The notes beneath the pieces were generated by a model. The model was not told the DNA's origin. It ran no database searches and saw only the letters and a program-made list of their open reading frames with translations. Made by a program: the position numbers and the translations under genes. This document shows, piece after piece, positions 1 to 8,138 of a stretch of 50,020 nucleotides of DNA. The stretch is taken from the NCBI GenBank assembly GCA_030678995.1, contig JAUXTQ010000015.1, positions 1 through 50,020 on the forward strand. The letters run 5' to 3'. The number at the start of each line of letters is the position of its first letter. Position 1 is the first letter of the stretch. Source of the DNA: Caulobacter sp. GTDB lineage: Bacteria; Pseudomonadota; Alphaproteobacteria; Caulobacterales; Caulobacteraceae.

Positions 1-76
1 AGCGGTCGCGCAGCTGATCGTTGTCCACCAGCTCCATCATGTCGGGATGGGTGGCGTGATAGGTCTTGTTGAACAT
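1..76 (-). CDS. kduI: 5-dehydro-4-deoxy-D-glucuronate isomerase KduI, N-terminal fragment
   Basis: Only the first 25 codons are inside the window; the gene continues past the left edge. The visible start, MFNKTYHATHPDMMELV, followed by a short segment ending in LRDR, resembles the N-terminus of KduI (cupin-fold 4-deoxy-L-threo-5-hexosulose uronate ketol-isomerase), which acts in cytoplasmic pectin and hexuronate breakdown. It lies 17 nt downstream of the uxaC remnant on the same strand, so the two were probably one operon, and a hexuronate regulator-like gene lies nearby. The identification rests on a short stretch and on context, so it is moderate; the catalytic cupin part cannot be seen. 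Confidence 0.6.
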   Translation of the reverse strand, partial: MFNKTYHATHPDMMELVDNDQLRDR

Positions 77-93
77 CTCGGCGCTCCGGATCG

Positions 94-309
94 TCAGAGT
101 TTGTAGGCCCGTTTGGGCAGGGTGCAGGCAAGGTCGATGGCGGCGTCGCCGAGCGGCGCGTTGGTGGCGAACCACGCCGGATCGGTATGCCCATGCGGAC
201 TGAGGATCGGCAGCCTCGTCACCTCGCCGTAAAGCTCGCGCGCCAGCCCCCACACCGATGGCTCGGCCGGAAACGGGCGGTCCTCGTGGAGGGGGAGCGG
301 GACGGACAT
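94..309 (-). pseudogene. uxaC: uronate isomerase UxaC remnant (apparent internal deletion)
   Basis: The 71-codon frame starts MSVPLPLHEDRPFPAEPSV and contains LPILSPHGHTDPAWFATNAP, the conserved N-terminus of uronate isomerase with its metal-binding HGH motif. It then passes straight into AIDLACTLPKRAYKL and a stop, which looks like the C-terminal helix of the same family. UxaC is normally about 470 residues, so most of the amidohydrolase barrel appears to be missing while the reading frame is kept. The start is the ATG just downstream of a LacI-like operator candidate (319-332). What remains could not catalyse glucuronate/galacturonate isomerisation. That the tail is the true UxaC C-terminus is recalled from the family, not aligned. 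Confidence 0.65.
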
Positions 310-318
310 GGCGATTTG

Positions 319-332
319 GTAACCGGTGTCAT
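319..332. promoter_or_regulatory. candidate LacI-family operator upstream of uxaC-kduI
   Basis: On the minus strand this reads TGACACCGGTTACC, a near-palindrome with the central CG usual for LacI-family operators. It shares the core GACACCGGT with a second site at 2537-2548 upstream of the lacI-type gene. It lies about 10 nt from the uxaC start, so a bound repressor would cover the ribosome-binding/initial transcribed region. Confidence 0.5.
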
Positions 333-415
333 CGCGGGGGGCAAGCATGAACGCCAGCAGTCGCATGAGGTCGGGTTCTCTGGCATTGTGACCCGTCTCG
401 ACGAATGAGGGTATC

Positions 416-1009
416 GTGCTTCCCAAGGCGCTGATTGAGAAAATCCGCGATCTCCAATCGGGACCGGAGCGCGGCTATCACGGCTGGAGCCATCCCCTCG
501 CTCTGCTCAAATGGTATGAACAGGTCGAGGAGAGGTTGAACGACCCTCTCGCTGTCTACTGCGCGATCTTGCTTCACGACGCTGTCTACGAACCCCGCCG
601 GCCCGACAACGAAGCCCGCAGCGCAGCGCTGGCGGAGGCGCTCTTGAAGGACGTGATTCCGGACGCGTGCCTGAACCGAACCGTTCGCCTTATCGAGGCG
701 ACAGCCCGGCACGCCATTCCTCCCGGCCTCGGTGCCGACGAAGCGGACGACATGGCGATGTTCCTCGACATGGATCTGTCGATCCTGGCGGCTTCGCACG
801 CGGCCTTCGATGCCTATGAGGATGGAGTTCGTCACGAATACCGGGAGGTTCCCCAAGAGGCATTTCGAGCGGGCCGCGCGAGCATCCTCGAAGGCTTCCT
901 GGGTCGAGACGCCCTCTACATGTCGCCTTGGGGACGCGCCGAATTTGAGACGAAGGCGCGCGCCAACTTGAAGCGCTCGGTCGCGAAACTGCACGGCGAG
1001 ACCGCGTAG
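416..1009 (+). CDS. HD-domain predicted metal-dependent phosphohydrolase
   Basis: This 197-residue cytoplasmic protein matches the COG4339-type HD hydrolases. A histidine pair lies in YHGWSHP (residues 21-27), and the HD dyad is in AILLHDAVYEP (His54-Asp55), followed by a helical region with a second conserved-looking DMDLS segment. HD proteins bind divalent metals and usually hydrolyse phosphomonoesters or nucleotides; the substrate of this subgroup is not known. The start is GTG at 416, supported by GAGGG at 405-410. It is divergent from the uxaC remnant with about 100 nt between the two starts and is transcribed alone; the next gene is on the other strand. Confidence 0.8.
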   Translation: MLPKALIEKIRDLQSGPERGYHGWSHPLALLKWYEQVEERLNDPLAVYCAILLHDAVYEPRRPDNEARSAALAEALLKDVIPDACLNRTVRLIEATARHAIPPGLGADEADDMAMFLDMDLSILAASHAAFDAYEDGVRHEYREVPQEAFRAGRASILEGFLGRDALYMSPWGRAEFETKARANLKRSVAKLHGETA

Positions 1010-1160
1010 ATGGCCCGGTATATCCCCTGAGGCTTGGTCTGCTCAGGCGGACACAGGTTAACCTCTACCTCTTCGGCTTGGCCCCTGCCTTTTCGCTGTC
1101 CGGGGACATACTTCAGTCCATGCCCCCCTCTACCCTCGCACGGCCTGACCACCCGTTTCG

Positions 1161-1391
1161 TCAGGGGGCCTTCACGGGGTGGTAGAGTCTCAAAATCCGC
1201 ATGCAGCCGCAGCGGGAGCAGAATCCGACCGTATGCTTGACCCCAATGGCCTTGTAGCGGATCCCGCCCGCCGACCAGACCGAGCGGTCATGCCCGCAGT
1301 GCGTGCAGCGGATGCGCCATTCCCGGGATTCACGCTCGATGTCGGCGCCCAGCCGTCGGAACGGGGTCATCAGGACCTTGAGCCACCCCAT
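1161..1391 (-). CDS. small zinc-ribbon protein of unknown function
   Basis: A 76-residue basic protein with two Cys pairs, CTHCGH and CSRCGC, about 25 residues apart, which is the usual arrangement of a zinc ribbon. The N-terminal third is rich in Arg and Glu. I do not recognise a named family. It ends near a GC-rich gap (1010-1160) and begins only a few bases from the stop of the LacI-type gene (1396), on the same strand, so it may be cotranscribed with the regulator. The paired CxxC spacing supports a real gene; a role in nucleic-acid or protein binding is only a guess. Confidence 0.6.
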   Translation of the reverse strand: MGWLKVLMTPFRRLGADIERESREWRIRCTHCGHDRSVWSAGGIRYKAIGVKHTVGFCSRCGCMRILRLYHPVKAP

Positions 1392-1395
1392 CGCC

Positions 1396-2457
1396 CTACC
1401 CCCTCGGCGCCGCCGTCGATTCCCGCACCACCAGCGACGGCAGGCGGTCGGCCGGGTCGCGCTTGTCCTCGCCGGCCTGGCCGATGAGCTTGTCCGAGGC
1501 CAGCCTGCCGATCTCGCGCGTCGGGGCGCGGATGGTGGTCAGCGGCGGCCAGACGCGGGAGGCGATCTGGAAGTCGTCGAAGCCGATCACCGACAGGTCT
1601 TCGGGCACCGACAGCCCCGCCTTCCGCGCGGCGTGCAGCGCGCCGGCGGCCATCTCATCGTTGCCGGCGAAGATGGCGGTCGGCCGGTTCGGCAGGGCCA
1701 GCAGTTTCGCCGCGCCCTCCAGGCCGGATTCGAAGGTGTAGGCTCCCTCGGCCACATGCTCGGGCGCCAGGGTCAGGCCGTGTTCTGCGAGCCCGTCCTC
1801 GAAACCCCCTCGCCGCTCGTGCGAAGAGCGGAAGGTCAGCGGCCCTGAGATGAAGCCGACCCGCCTGTGACCGAGTTCGGCCAGATGCCGTCCGGCCAGC
1901 AGACCGCCATGCCGGTCCTGGGTGACGATGGAATGGGCGGCCTCGTCCACGGCCACCGAGGCGACCCGCACATATTCGCAACCGATCTCGCGCAGCATGT
2001 CGGCCACGCCCTCATCCTCGGAAACGGATGGGGTCAACACCACCCCGAACAACTTCTGCCGCTCGATGAACGCGCGGATGTCCGGGACCAGGGTGGTGGT
2101 TCCCCGGTCGCAGGGGTGGACCACCAGCTCAAAGCCCGAGCCGCGCATGCCGTCCAGCAGGCCCAGCTGCATGTTCACGACATACTGCGGGTTGGGGTTG
2201 TCGTAGATCAGCCCGATCAGGAACGAGCGGCGGAAGGCCAGGCCACGGGCCTGCGGGTCCGGGGCGTAGCCGTAGCGGGCGATGACCGCCTCGATCTTCT
2301 CGCGCGTCTCCGGCCGCAGCGACGGCGAGCGGTTGATGACCCGCGAGACGGTCTTCTTGGAGACCCCCGCGATCCGCGCGATGTCGTTGATGGTCGCCCG
2401 GCGGCGCCCGTCTTCGAGGGCGGCGTCATCTGAGGCTTTTGGCGTCCTGGGACTCAA
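1396..2457 (-). CDS. LacI-family transcriptional regulator
   Basis: A 353-residue LacI/GalR regulator. The N-terminal helix-turn-helix is clear at about residues 21-60 (ATINDIARIAGVSKKTVSRV), followed by the hinge helix and a periplasmic-binding-protein-like effector domain that includes the typical IGFDDF segment near the C-terminus. The frame opens with a TTG at 2457; no ATG lies between it and the DNA-binding domain, so this start or a nearby alternative is needed. The neighbouring kduI/uxaC genes and shared operator candidates at 319-332 and 2537-2548 suggest control of hexuronate catabolism and autoregulation, by inference. The effector is unknown; a sugar acid would fit. Confidence 0.9.
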   Translation of the reverse strand: MSPRTPKASDDAALEDGRRRATINDIARIAGVSKKTVSRVINRSPSLRPETREKIEAVIARYGYAPDPQARGLAFRRSFLIGLIYDNPNPQYVVNMQLGLLDGMRGSGFELVVHPCDRGTTTLVPDIRAFIERQKLFGVVLTPSVSEDEGVADMLREIGCEYVRVASVAVDEAAHSIVTQDRHGGLLAGRHLAELGHRRVGFISGPLTFRSSHERRGGFEDGLAEHGLTLAPEHVAEGAYTFESGLEGAAKLLALPNRPTAIFAGNDEMAAGALHAARKAGLSVPEDLSVIGFDDFQIASRVWPPLTTIRAPTREIGRLASDKLIGQAGEDKRDPADRLPSLVVRESTAAPRG

Positions 2458-2536
2458 GCGGAGGCTCCGGCTAGGCTTGGCGACCTGTGATAACCCGGCC
2501 CCGCCCGGGGCGCCAGCAGGCCGGCGCGCCTGCGTT

Positions 2537-2548
2537 GATACCGGTGTC
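2537..2548. promoter_or_regulatory. candidate autoregulatory LacI operator
   Basis: GATACCGGTGTC, a near-palindrome centred on CG, lies about 80 nt upstream of the LacI-type gene's start. The minus-strand core GACACCGGT is identical to the site at 319-332. The gap 2458-2669 holds little else recognisable apart from GC-rich inverted stretches. Confidence 0.5.
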
Positions 2549-2669
2549 CTGGAGGATTATCCCCCTCCATGGCCGATGAGCCCGGCCCTCCCAAACGATC
2601 CGGCGTTTGCAGGCGCGGTGCGGAGCGCTTACGAGCGTCGGCAGTCCGGCCAGCCGCCCGCATAGGTCC

Positions 2670-2906
2670 ATGAGCGAACCCATTCTTGTCGATGCGCGCG
2701 GGCACCGCTGCCCGGTGCCGACGCTGCGGCTGCGGCGGGCGCTGGAAGCGGCCGGGCCGGGCGCGGTCGTGCGGCTACTGGCCGACGATCCCATGGCGCG
2801 GATCGACGTGCCGCACTTCGCCAATGAGAAGGGCTACGCCGTCGAGGACAGCGGCGAACTCAGCCCGCCGCCGGGACTTTTTTTCGTCGTCTCAAGACCG
2901 GCTTGA
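2670..2906 (+). CDS. TusA/SirA-family sulfurtransferase-like protein
   Basis: A 78-residue protein of the TusA (SirA, YeeD) family. The diagnostic CPxP motif is present as GHRCPVPTLRL, with the sulfur-carrying cysteine at residue 14, followed by the expected alternation of a helix and strands and the aspartate-rich LADDPMARIDVPHF segment. TusA-like proteins relay persulfide sulfur in the cytoplasm to tRNA thiolation, molybdenum cofactor or other acceptors; which path applies here cannot be told. The ATG at 2670 is preferred over an upstream in-frame ATG because it places the motif at the family's usual distance from the N-terminus. Its 3' end overlaps the convergent YihY-like gene by 47 nt. 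Confidence 0.85.
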   Translation: MSEPILVDARGHRCPVPTLRLRRALEAAGPGAVVRLLADDPMARIDVPHFANEKGYAVEDSGELSPPPGLFFVVSRPA

Positions 2907-3792
2907 TCTTCCGGGTGTGCAGGGCGATTTCCATCTCGGTCGCCAGCGCCCCGCCGAAAAACAGCGCGTTCACGTTCCAGCTCAGCCAGATCAGGAACAC
3001 CACCACGGTGCCGACCGAACCGTAGGTGGCGCCCAGGTGGGCCACCTGCTCGACATAGATGGCGCAGAGCCAGGAGGCGATCAGGGCCAGCACGGCGGAG
3101 GCCACCCCGCCGGCGATCGAGGCCCGCCAGGCCACCGGCTCGCGGGACATGGCGAAACGGTAGATCAGGCTCATGGCCAGCAGCATGCAGACGCTGGTCC
3201 AGGTCCATTCGCTGTAGAGCCAGCTGAGTCCCGCCAGCGGCTTGAGTTTCCAGGCAGTGGCGGCGACGCGCAGGCCGAGGAACAGCACCGAAACCAGCCC
3301 CATCAGGACCAGCGAGGCGATCAGCACCAAGAGAGCCATGACGTTGAAGCTGACGAAGCCGCGCTGGTTCTCCTCGTCATGAATGAACGACAGGCCGGCC
3401 AGCAGGGCCTTGTAGCCGCGGTGCGAGGCGTAGCCGCCAATCACCAGGGCGATCAGGCTCTGGGTCGAGACGGCCACGTGCGGCGCATGGGCCAGGCGCT
3501 GAAGCTCGTCCTGGAACATTCCGCGGGCGTCGGCCGGCAACATGCGCGCCAGGGTCGCGGCCTGCTCGGTCACCTGTTCCGGCGTGGAAAGCACGCCATA
3601 GAGCCCCACGGCGATCACCAGCAGCGGGAACACCGCCAGCATGATCCAGAAGCTGACGCCGCCGACATAGAGCATCACATCGCGGCCCCACAGGCGCGTG
3701 AGGGCCTTGCCCAGCACGTCCACGGTCGCGCGCGCCCAGTGGACCGGGTCCAGATCGATCTTGTGTTGGGGGTCCGGGCCCTTCTTCGCCAT
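2860..3792 (-). CDS. YihY/virulence factor BrkB family inner-membrane protein
   Basis: A 310-residue polytopic membrane protein. After a hydrophilic N-terminus there are about six hydrophobic segments, starting with VMLYVGGVSFWIMLAVFPL and including LIGLV/IGGYASHRGYKALL-like regions and the final TVVVFLIWLSWNVNALFFGG, which is characteristic of the YihY/BrkB family (once called ribonuclease BN, a mis-assignment). Function is unknown; family members sit in the inner membrane. The ATG at 3792 (MAKKGPDPQHK) is chosen over an upstream ATG because the 35 extra residues are basic and low-complexity and come from an intergenic-looking region. The last residues are Arg/Lys-rich. Confidence 0.85.
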   Translation of the reverse strand: MAKKGPDPQHKIDLDPVHWARATVDVLGKALTRLWGRDVMLYVGGVSFWIMLAVFPLLVIAVGLYGVLSTPEQVTEQAATLARMLPADARGMFQDELQRLAHAPHVAVSTQSLIALVIGGYASHRGYKALLAGLSFIHDEENQRGFVSFNVMALLVLIASLVLMGLVSVLFLGLRVAATAWKLKPLAGLSWLYSEWTWTSVCMLLAMSLIYRFAMSREPVAWRASIAGGVASAVLALIASWLCAIYVEQVAHLGATYGSVGTVVVFLIWLSWNVNALFFGGALATEMEIALHTRKIKPVLRRRKKVPAAG

Positions 3793-4026
3793 GGGCGGAA
3801 CCTGCCCGCGCGAACCCCCGGGCGCAATGTCAAAGGCGCGCCGCGGCTTTTGGCCACGACGCGCCTGACAGGATGACCTTGCCTTCGTCCTGTGCATCCG
3901 GCCGCCGCTTCGAGGGACGGGAGAATTGAGCGACCGTCTGCAGGGACGAGATTGGAATCGGCCGGCTGAACCGTGGCTGAACGGTTCTGGCAGCCGGCGT
4001 TATCTGAACAGAAAGCCCTGCGCGTC

Positions 4027-4116
4027 CTTCGACACGCACCCTTCGGGCCTGCTCAGGATGACGTGCAGTTGCTCTACGCATGGTGAGCAGCGCCCGAAGA
4101 GCGCGTGTCGAACCAC
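4027..4116. repeat. intergenic palindromic repeat, type A copy 1
   Basis: An imperfect inverted repeat whose ends read CTTCGACACGC and GCGTGTCGAACCAC, with a conserved inner stretch GGGCCTGCTCAGGATGACGT pairing loosely with GTGAGCAGC. A second copy in the same orientation is at 27872-27959. It fills part of the 333-base gap 3793-4125. The rest of that gap shows only short GC-rich inverted stretches and no gene I can support. Confidence 0.8.
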
Positions 4117-4125
4117 GCTACGCCG

Positions 4126-5253
4126 TCAGAGCGCGCCCGACGCCTTCAGCGCCTCGATTTCCGCGCCGGAAAAGCCCCACTGGCCGAGGGCTTCGTCGTT
4201 GTGAGCGCCGATCTTCGGCGGCGGGCCCTGGATTTCGCCAGGCGTGGCCGAGAATCGCGGCGCCGGGGCGGGCTGGACCACGCCCTCGACGGTTACGAAG
4301 GTCTGGCGAGCGGCGTTGTGCGAATGGTTGGGCGCTTCATCCAGCGTCAGGACCGGGGCGAAGCAAATGTCGGTGGCGTCCATGATGGCGCACCACTCGG
4401 CCTGGGTTTTCTTCGCCAGCACGGCGGCCAGCTTGGACTTCAGTTCCGGCCATTCATCGCGGCTCATCTGGTTGGCGAACTGCGGGTCTGTAATCCCCGT
4501 CTTTTCAAGGAGTAGCGCGTAGAACTGCGGTTCAATCGAACCGATCGAGATCCACTTGCCGTCGGCGCACTGGTAGGTGTCGTAGAAGTGGGCCCCGCCG
4601 TCGAGCAGGTTGCTGACGCGTTCGTCCTTCCAGATGCCGGCGCCCTTGAAGCCGTAGAACATGGCCATCAGCGAGGCCGCGCCATCGCTCATGGCGCAGT
4701 CGATGACCTGGCCCTGCCCGGTTTCGCGCGCGCTGATGATGCCGGCCATCAGGCCGAAGGCCAGGTAGAGGGCCCCGCCCCCGAAATCGCCCACCAGGTT
4801 CAATGGCGGCACCGGCTTGTCGGCTGTGCCGATGGCGTGCAGGGCGCCGGTGATGGCGATGTAGTTCATGTCGTGGCCGGCGGCCTTGGCGTAGGGGCCA
4901 AACTGTCCCCAGCCGGTCATGCGGCCGAACACGAGCTTGGGGTTGCGCTTGAGCACCACCTCCGGACCCAGGCCCAGACGCTCCATGACGCCCGGCCGGA
5001 AGCCCTCGATCAGGCCGTCGGCGCGTTCCAGCAGCTTGAGCACCGCCTCGATGGCGTCCGGCGACTTCAGGTCCAGCGCCACCGAACGGCGGCCACGGCT
5101 GGTGACGTCGGCCGGCGACGCCCGGCCCGAGCCTTTGCGGTCGACCCGCACCACGTCGGCCCCCAGGTCCGACAGCAGCATGCCACAGAACGGCCCCGGC
5201 CCGATGCCGGCGAACTCGACGATCTTCAGACCCGAAAGCGGCCCCTTGCCCAT
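4126..5253 (-). CDS. CaiB/BaiF family III CoA-transferase, alpha-methylacyl-CoA racemase-like
   Basis: A 375-residue family III CoA-transferase. The N-terminus [31 protein letters not shown] is the classic start of alpha-methylacyl-CoA racemase, and the catalytic pair of that subgroup is visible as His127 in GHDMNY and Asp156 in LVGDFGGG. Such enzymes epimerise 2-methylacyl-CoA esters during breakdown of branched-chain or steroid side chains, which suits the nearby SDR and P450 genes. A strong GAGGAAA ribosome-binding site precedes the ATG. It is probably monocistronic, lying downstream of the toxin-antitoxin pair. Confidence 0.9.
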   Translation of the reverse strand: MGKGPLSGLKIVEFAGIGPGPFCGMLLSDLGADVVRVDRKGSGRASPADVTSRGRRSVALDLKSPDAIEAVLKLLERADGLIEGFRPGVMERLGLGPEVVLKRNPKLVFGRMTGWGQFGPYAKAAGHDMNYIAITGALHAIGTADKPVPPLNLVGDFGGGALYLAFGLMAGIISARETGQGQVIDCAMSDGAASLMAMFYGFKGAGIWKDERVSNLLDGGAHFYDTYQCADGKWISIGSIEPQFYALLLEKTGITDPQFANQMSRDEWPELKSKLAAVLAKKTQAEWCAIMDATDICFAPVLTLDEAPNHSHNAARQTFVTVEGVVQPAPAPRFSATPGEIQGPPPKIGAHNDEALGQWGFSGAEIEALKASGAL

Positions 5254-5301
5254 GACGTGTTTCCTCTGGTTCGACGCAGAGCTAAGGCTGCTGACGCACG
5301 G

Positions 5302-5595
5302 TCAGGCAAGGGGGCGGTCTTCGAGACTGTGGAAGATCTGGATGACAACGACGCTACGCTCGTACACCACATAGTGGATGACGTACGCGCCGCGCCCAAA
5401 AGGAACGAACAGCGCTCGGTGACCTGGCCGCCGTCCTGGGACGCCCCGCTCGCTGAACTCTCTGAGCGAAGCAACCGCCGACCACAGGAGATCGGCGACG
5501 TTCAAGGCGGCTCTGATATCCCTGCCCATGAGGAAGTCGGTCAGGCGATCGATATCGTCCTCGGCAGCTTTGCTGACAGAGACGGTTCGCTTCAC
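5302..5595 (-). CDS. ParE/RelE-type toxin
   Basis: A 97-residue protein of the ParE/RelE toxin superfamily. It has the N-terminal VSKAAEDDIDRLTDFL helix, the RRPGHRALFVPFGRGAYVIHYVV beta-hairpin region and the terminal VVVIQIFHSLEDR strand that define the family. Its start overlaps the stop of the upstream antitoxin gene by four bases (ATGA), the usual translational coupling of type II modules. ParE members poison gyrase and RelE members cut mRNA; the sequence alone does not settle which applies. The order antitoxin then toxin is standard. Confidence 0.85.
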   Translation of the reverse strand: MKRTVSVSKAAEDDIDRLTDFLMGRDIRAALNVADLLWSAVASLREFSERGVPGRRPGHRALFVPFGRGAYVIHYVVYERSVVVIQIFHSLEDRPLA

Positions 5596-5846
5596 GCCTT
5601 GCGGGCCAACCGTTCGCGAATGCGGTCTCGGATCCGTTGGAAGACAACGTCGGCGTCTTCCGCTACCCCGGTCCGCTCATGCTCGTCGATACGAGCTTCG
5701 GCGATGGCCCAACGATCCGTTTCAAGGGCGTTTAAAAGCAGGCGCTCGGCGAAGACCTCCGCCGGCTCGCCCGCCTGCTCCGCTGCATCTTGCAGCAGGG
5801 CGGAGATATCCTCGTGAAGCTTGAGCATGAGCGATCCATCGGTCAT
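5592..5846 (-). CDS. ribbon-helix-helix-like antitoxin
   Basis: An 84-residue partner of the downstream ParE/RelE-type toxin. The N-terminal MLKLHEDISALLQDAAEQAG reads like a ribbon-helix-helix DNA-binding strand and helix, followed by a long charged C-terminal helix (RIRDRIRERLARKA) of the kind that wraps the toxin. Antitoxins of this type neutralise the toxin and repress their own promoter. The gene begins about 50 nt from the stop of the upstream SDR gene on the same strand, in a comparatively AT-rich stretch (5850-5900) that could hold the promoter and operator. Confidence 0.75.
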   Translation of the reverse strand: MTDGSLMLKLHEDISALLQDAAEQAGEPAEVFAERLLLNALETDRWAIAEARIDEHERTGVAEDADVVFQRIRDRIRERLARKA

Positions 5847-5899
5847 GGGTCCACAGTACGCGATGGAAACATCACCCGATAGTCGCTTTGTGATTGTAA

Positions 5900-6667
5900 T
5901 TAGAGCGTCTGCCCGTCATCCAGACTGATCAGCGTTCCCGTGATGAAGTGCGCCCTCCGCCCGGCCAGCATCAGCAGGGCCTCGTCCAGAACGTCCTCGT
6001 CCATCAGGCGGCGGCGGGGGAAGCCCTTGATCTGCTTTTGGCCGCCCTCGGTGGCGAACCAGTCAGCGTTGATCTCGGTCTCGATGTAGCCGGGGCAGAT
6101 GGCGTTGACCGCGATCCGCGGCCGCGCCCATTCGCGGGCCAGACCTTTGGTAAGCGAGGCGCAGGCGGCCTTGGAGGCGCAGTAGACGGAAAGGCCCGGC
6201 AGCTGGTTGAACGCCGCGATCGAGGCGATGTTGATGACCCGCGCTTCGCCGGCCTCGGCGACGCCGCTGGCCATCATCCGCTTGGCGGCTTCCACCGCGC
6301 CGAAATAGACGCCCCGCACGTTGACCGCGAAGGTCTGGTCGAAGGTCTCCACGCTCATGTCCATGGCCATGCCGTCGCCGCCGACCCCGGCGTTGTTGAC
6401 CAGGATCGAGATCGGGCCGAGCGCCGCCTGCGCCGCGTCGAGGGCCGGGCCGATGGCCGCGACGTCCTCAACGTCCAGCGCAATGGCGACTGCCTTGCCG
6501 CCTTTCGCGGCGATCGCGGCCACCTCGGCCTCGAGCCGGTCGGCGCGCCGGGCCATCAGCGCCACGGCCGCGCCGGCGTCCGACAGCACGTGGGCGAAGC
6601 GCCGTCCAAGGCCGCTGGAGGCCCCGGTGACGACGGCGACACGTCCGGCCAGTGGTTTATCGCTCAT
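5900..6667 (-). CDS. SDR family oxidoreductase
   Basis: A 255-residue classical short-chain dehydrogenase/reductase with the cofactor glycine motif TGASSGLG (residues 14-21), NNAG (91-94), the catalytic serine near residue 149, and YCASK giving Tyr162 and Lys166. The C-terminus ends with the substrate-loop and FITGTLISLDDGQTL motifs of the FabG-like group. It reduces or oxidises a carbonyl/alcohol with NAD(P); the substrate is unknown, but an acyl-CoA or steroid-type substrate would match the neighbouring genes. The ATG at 6667 is chosen because AAGGAGG lies just upstream; an in-frame upstream start would add 15 unlikely Arg-rich residues. Confidence 0.9.
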   Translation of the reverse strand: MSDKPLAGRVAVVTGASSGLGRRFAHVLSDAGAAVALMARRADRLEAEVAAIAAKGGKAVAIALDVEDVAAIGPALDAAQAALGPISILVNNAGVGGDGMAMDMSVETFDQTFAVNVRGVYFGAVEAAKRMMASGVAEAGEARVINIASIAAFNQLPGLSVYCASKAACASLTKGLAREWARPRIAVNAICPGYIETEINADWFATEGGQKQIKGFPRRRLMDEDVLDEALLMLAGRRAHFITGTLISLDDGQTL

Positions 6668-6798
6668 CGCAAGCCTCCTTCGGCGCTGTATCCCTATGCC
6701 GGACCCCCGCAACTGCTATGGTGACGCGTTGCGAATCTTGACGCGCAGCGCATAGCCGGCGGGGGGCCGGCGGCGTCAAGGGCGGGAGTTCAGCCGGC

Positions 6799-8124
6799 TT
6801 GTCAATTCAGGCCCGTATTTTGATCGTGGCGCGGGACGATGCGCTCGCCGGACCGCTGGCCGAAGGGCTGGATCGGCTTGGCTGGCGCACGATCACGGCG
6901 CGGGGCCCCTATGCGGCCATCGCGGCGCTTGGCGACCTCGCCATCGAGGCCGCCATCGTCGATGTCGCCAGCGGCGGTCACGAGGCCCTCAGCCTTGCCC
7001 GGCGGCTGAAAGCCGCCTGCGCGCCCCGCCGCCTGCCGGTGATCGCCATCGGTGATCCGGACCCGCAGCTGGACAGCTATGCCTTCGACCTGACCCTTGC
7101 CCCCCCCCTGCATCCGGCCCAGGCCGTGCTGCGGCTGGAGTCGTTGGTGCGCATGGCCGTGGCCGAGGAGGAGTTCGAGCTGCGGCTGGAGACCTTCGCC
7201 GAGCGCGGTCGTCGCCTGGACCTGCCCGAGCCCAAGTCCGATCCCTATCGCGTCCTGGCCGTGGGCGAGCCGGCCCCTCAGTTCCTGGCGCTGAGCAACG
7301 CCCTGACCCGCAGCGGCGCGGACGTGGTCGGCGCCTTCACCGCCTTCACCGCCTTCGACTATCTGCACGAGCGGGACTTCGACTCGGTGGTGCTGTGGGC
7401 CGGCGACAACAGCGCCGAGGCGCTCAGCATCGCCGCCGGCATGCGCCGTAACACGCGGCTCTATCACATCCCCGCCCTGCTCTATCTGCGCGGCGAAAGC
7501 TATGTGACCACCTCCGAGGCCTTCCACCGCGGGGTGTCCGACGTCGCCTCGCCGGAAACGCCGGAAACCGAGACCGCCAAGCGGGTCATCGAGCTGTCGC
7601 GCAGCTATCGCCGGGCCGTCTCGATCCGCAAGGCGCTGGAAAAGGCCCGCAGCAGCGGCCTGATGGACGCGGCCACGGGCCTGTTCACCCGCGACCTGTT
7701 CGCCGGCCACATGGTTCGGCTGGCCCACGCCTCGCGAGTGCGCAACCGGCCGATGAGCGTCTGCGTCCTGCGGGTCGCCGACCGGCCCGAGACCACCGCC
7801 GCCCGCGCCGGCGGCTGGCTGGACCGGGCCATCCCGCAGATCGGCTCGATGATCGGCCGGCTGGTGCGGGTCGAGGATACCGCCGCGCGGCTGGGACCGG
7901 AGGTGTTCGCCCTCGCCCTGCCCGCCACGCCCCAGTCCGCCGGCCGCGCCGCCGCCGAGCGCATCGCCGCGGTAATCGCCTGCACTGCCTTCGAGGCTGG
8001 CGAGGGCAAGACACCCTTCACCGTCGATTTCGACATCGGCATCGCCCAGCTGGAGCCGGGCGAGAACGCCGCCGTGGCGCTGGAGCGGGCCGCCAGCCGC
8101 GCCCTGCAGCGTCAGGCCAGCTAG
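6799..8124 (+). CDS. popA: PopA-like cyclic di-GMP effector (REC-REC-degenerate GGDEF)
   Basis: A 441-residue paralogue of PleD with two receiver-like domains (about 1-120 and 148-270) and a GGDEF-type domain (about 285-440). Asp55 in AIVDVAS is the phospho-acceptor position of the first receiver; the second receiver has no matching Asp. The catalytic GGDEF is replaced by LGPEVF (residues 365-370), so no cyclase activity is expected, but the I-site RVED is intact at 357-360, five residues upstream. In Caulobacter crescentus PopA uses this site (Arg357) to bind c-di-GMP and direct CtrA proteolysis. The start is TTG at 6799 with a GGGAG 10 nt upstream. The gene is followed closely by a DsbA-like gene. 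Confidence 0.9.
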   Translation: MSIQARILIVARDDALAGPLAEGLDRLGWRTITARGPYAAIAALGDLAIEAAIVDVASGGHEALSLARRLKAACAPRRLPVIAIGDPDPQLDSYAFDLTLAPPLHPAQAVLRLESLVRMAVAEEEFELRLETFAERGRRLDLPEPKSDPYRVLAVGEPAPQFLALSNALTRSGADVVGAFTAFTAFDYLHERDFDSVVLWAGDNSAEALSIAAGMRRNTRLYHIPALLYLRGESYVTTSEAFHRGVSDVASPETPETETAKRVIELSRSYRRAVSIRKALEKARSSGLMDAATGLFTRDLFAGHMVRLAHASRVRNRPMSVCVLRVADRPETTAARAGGWLDRAIPQIGSMIGRLVRVEDTAARLGPEVFALALPATPQSAGRAAAERIAAVIACTAFEAGEGKTPFTVDFDIGIAQLEPGENAAVALERAASRALQRQAS

Positions 8125-8138
8125 ACCGGGAGCGCCCC

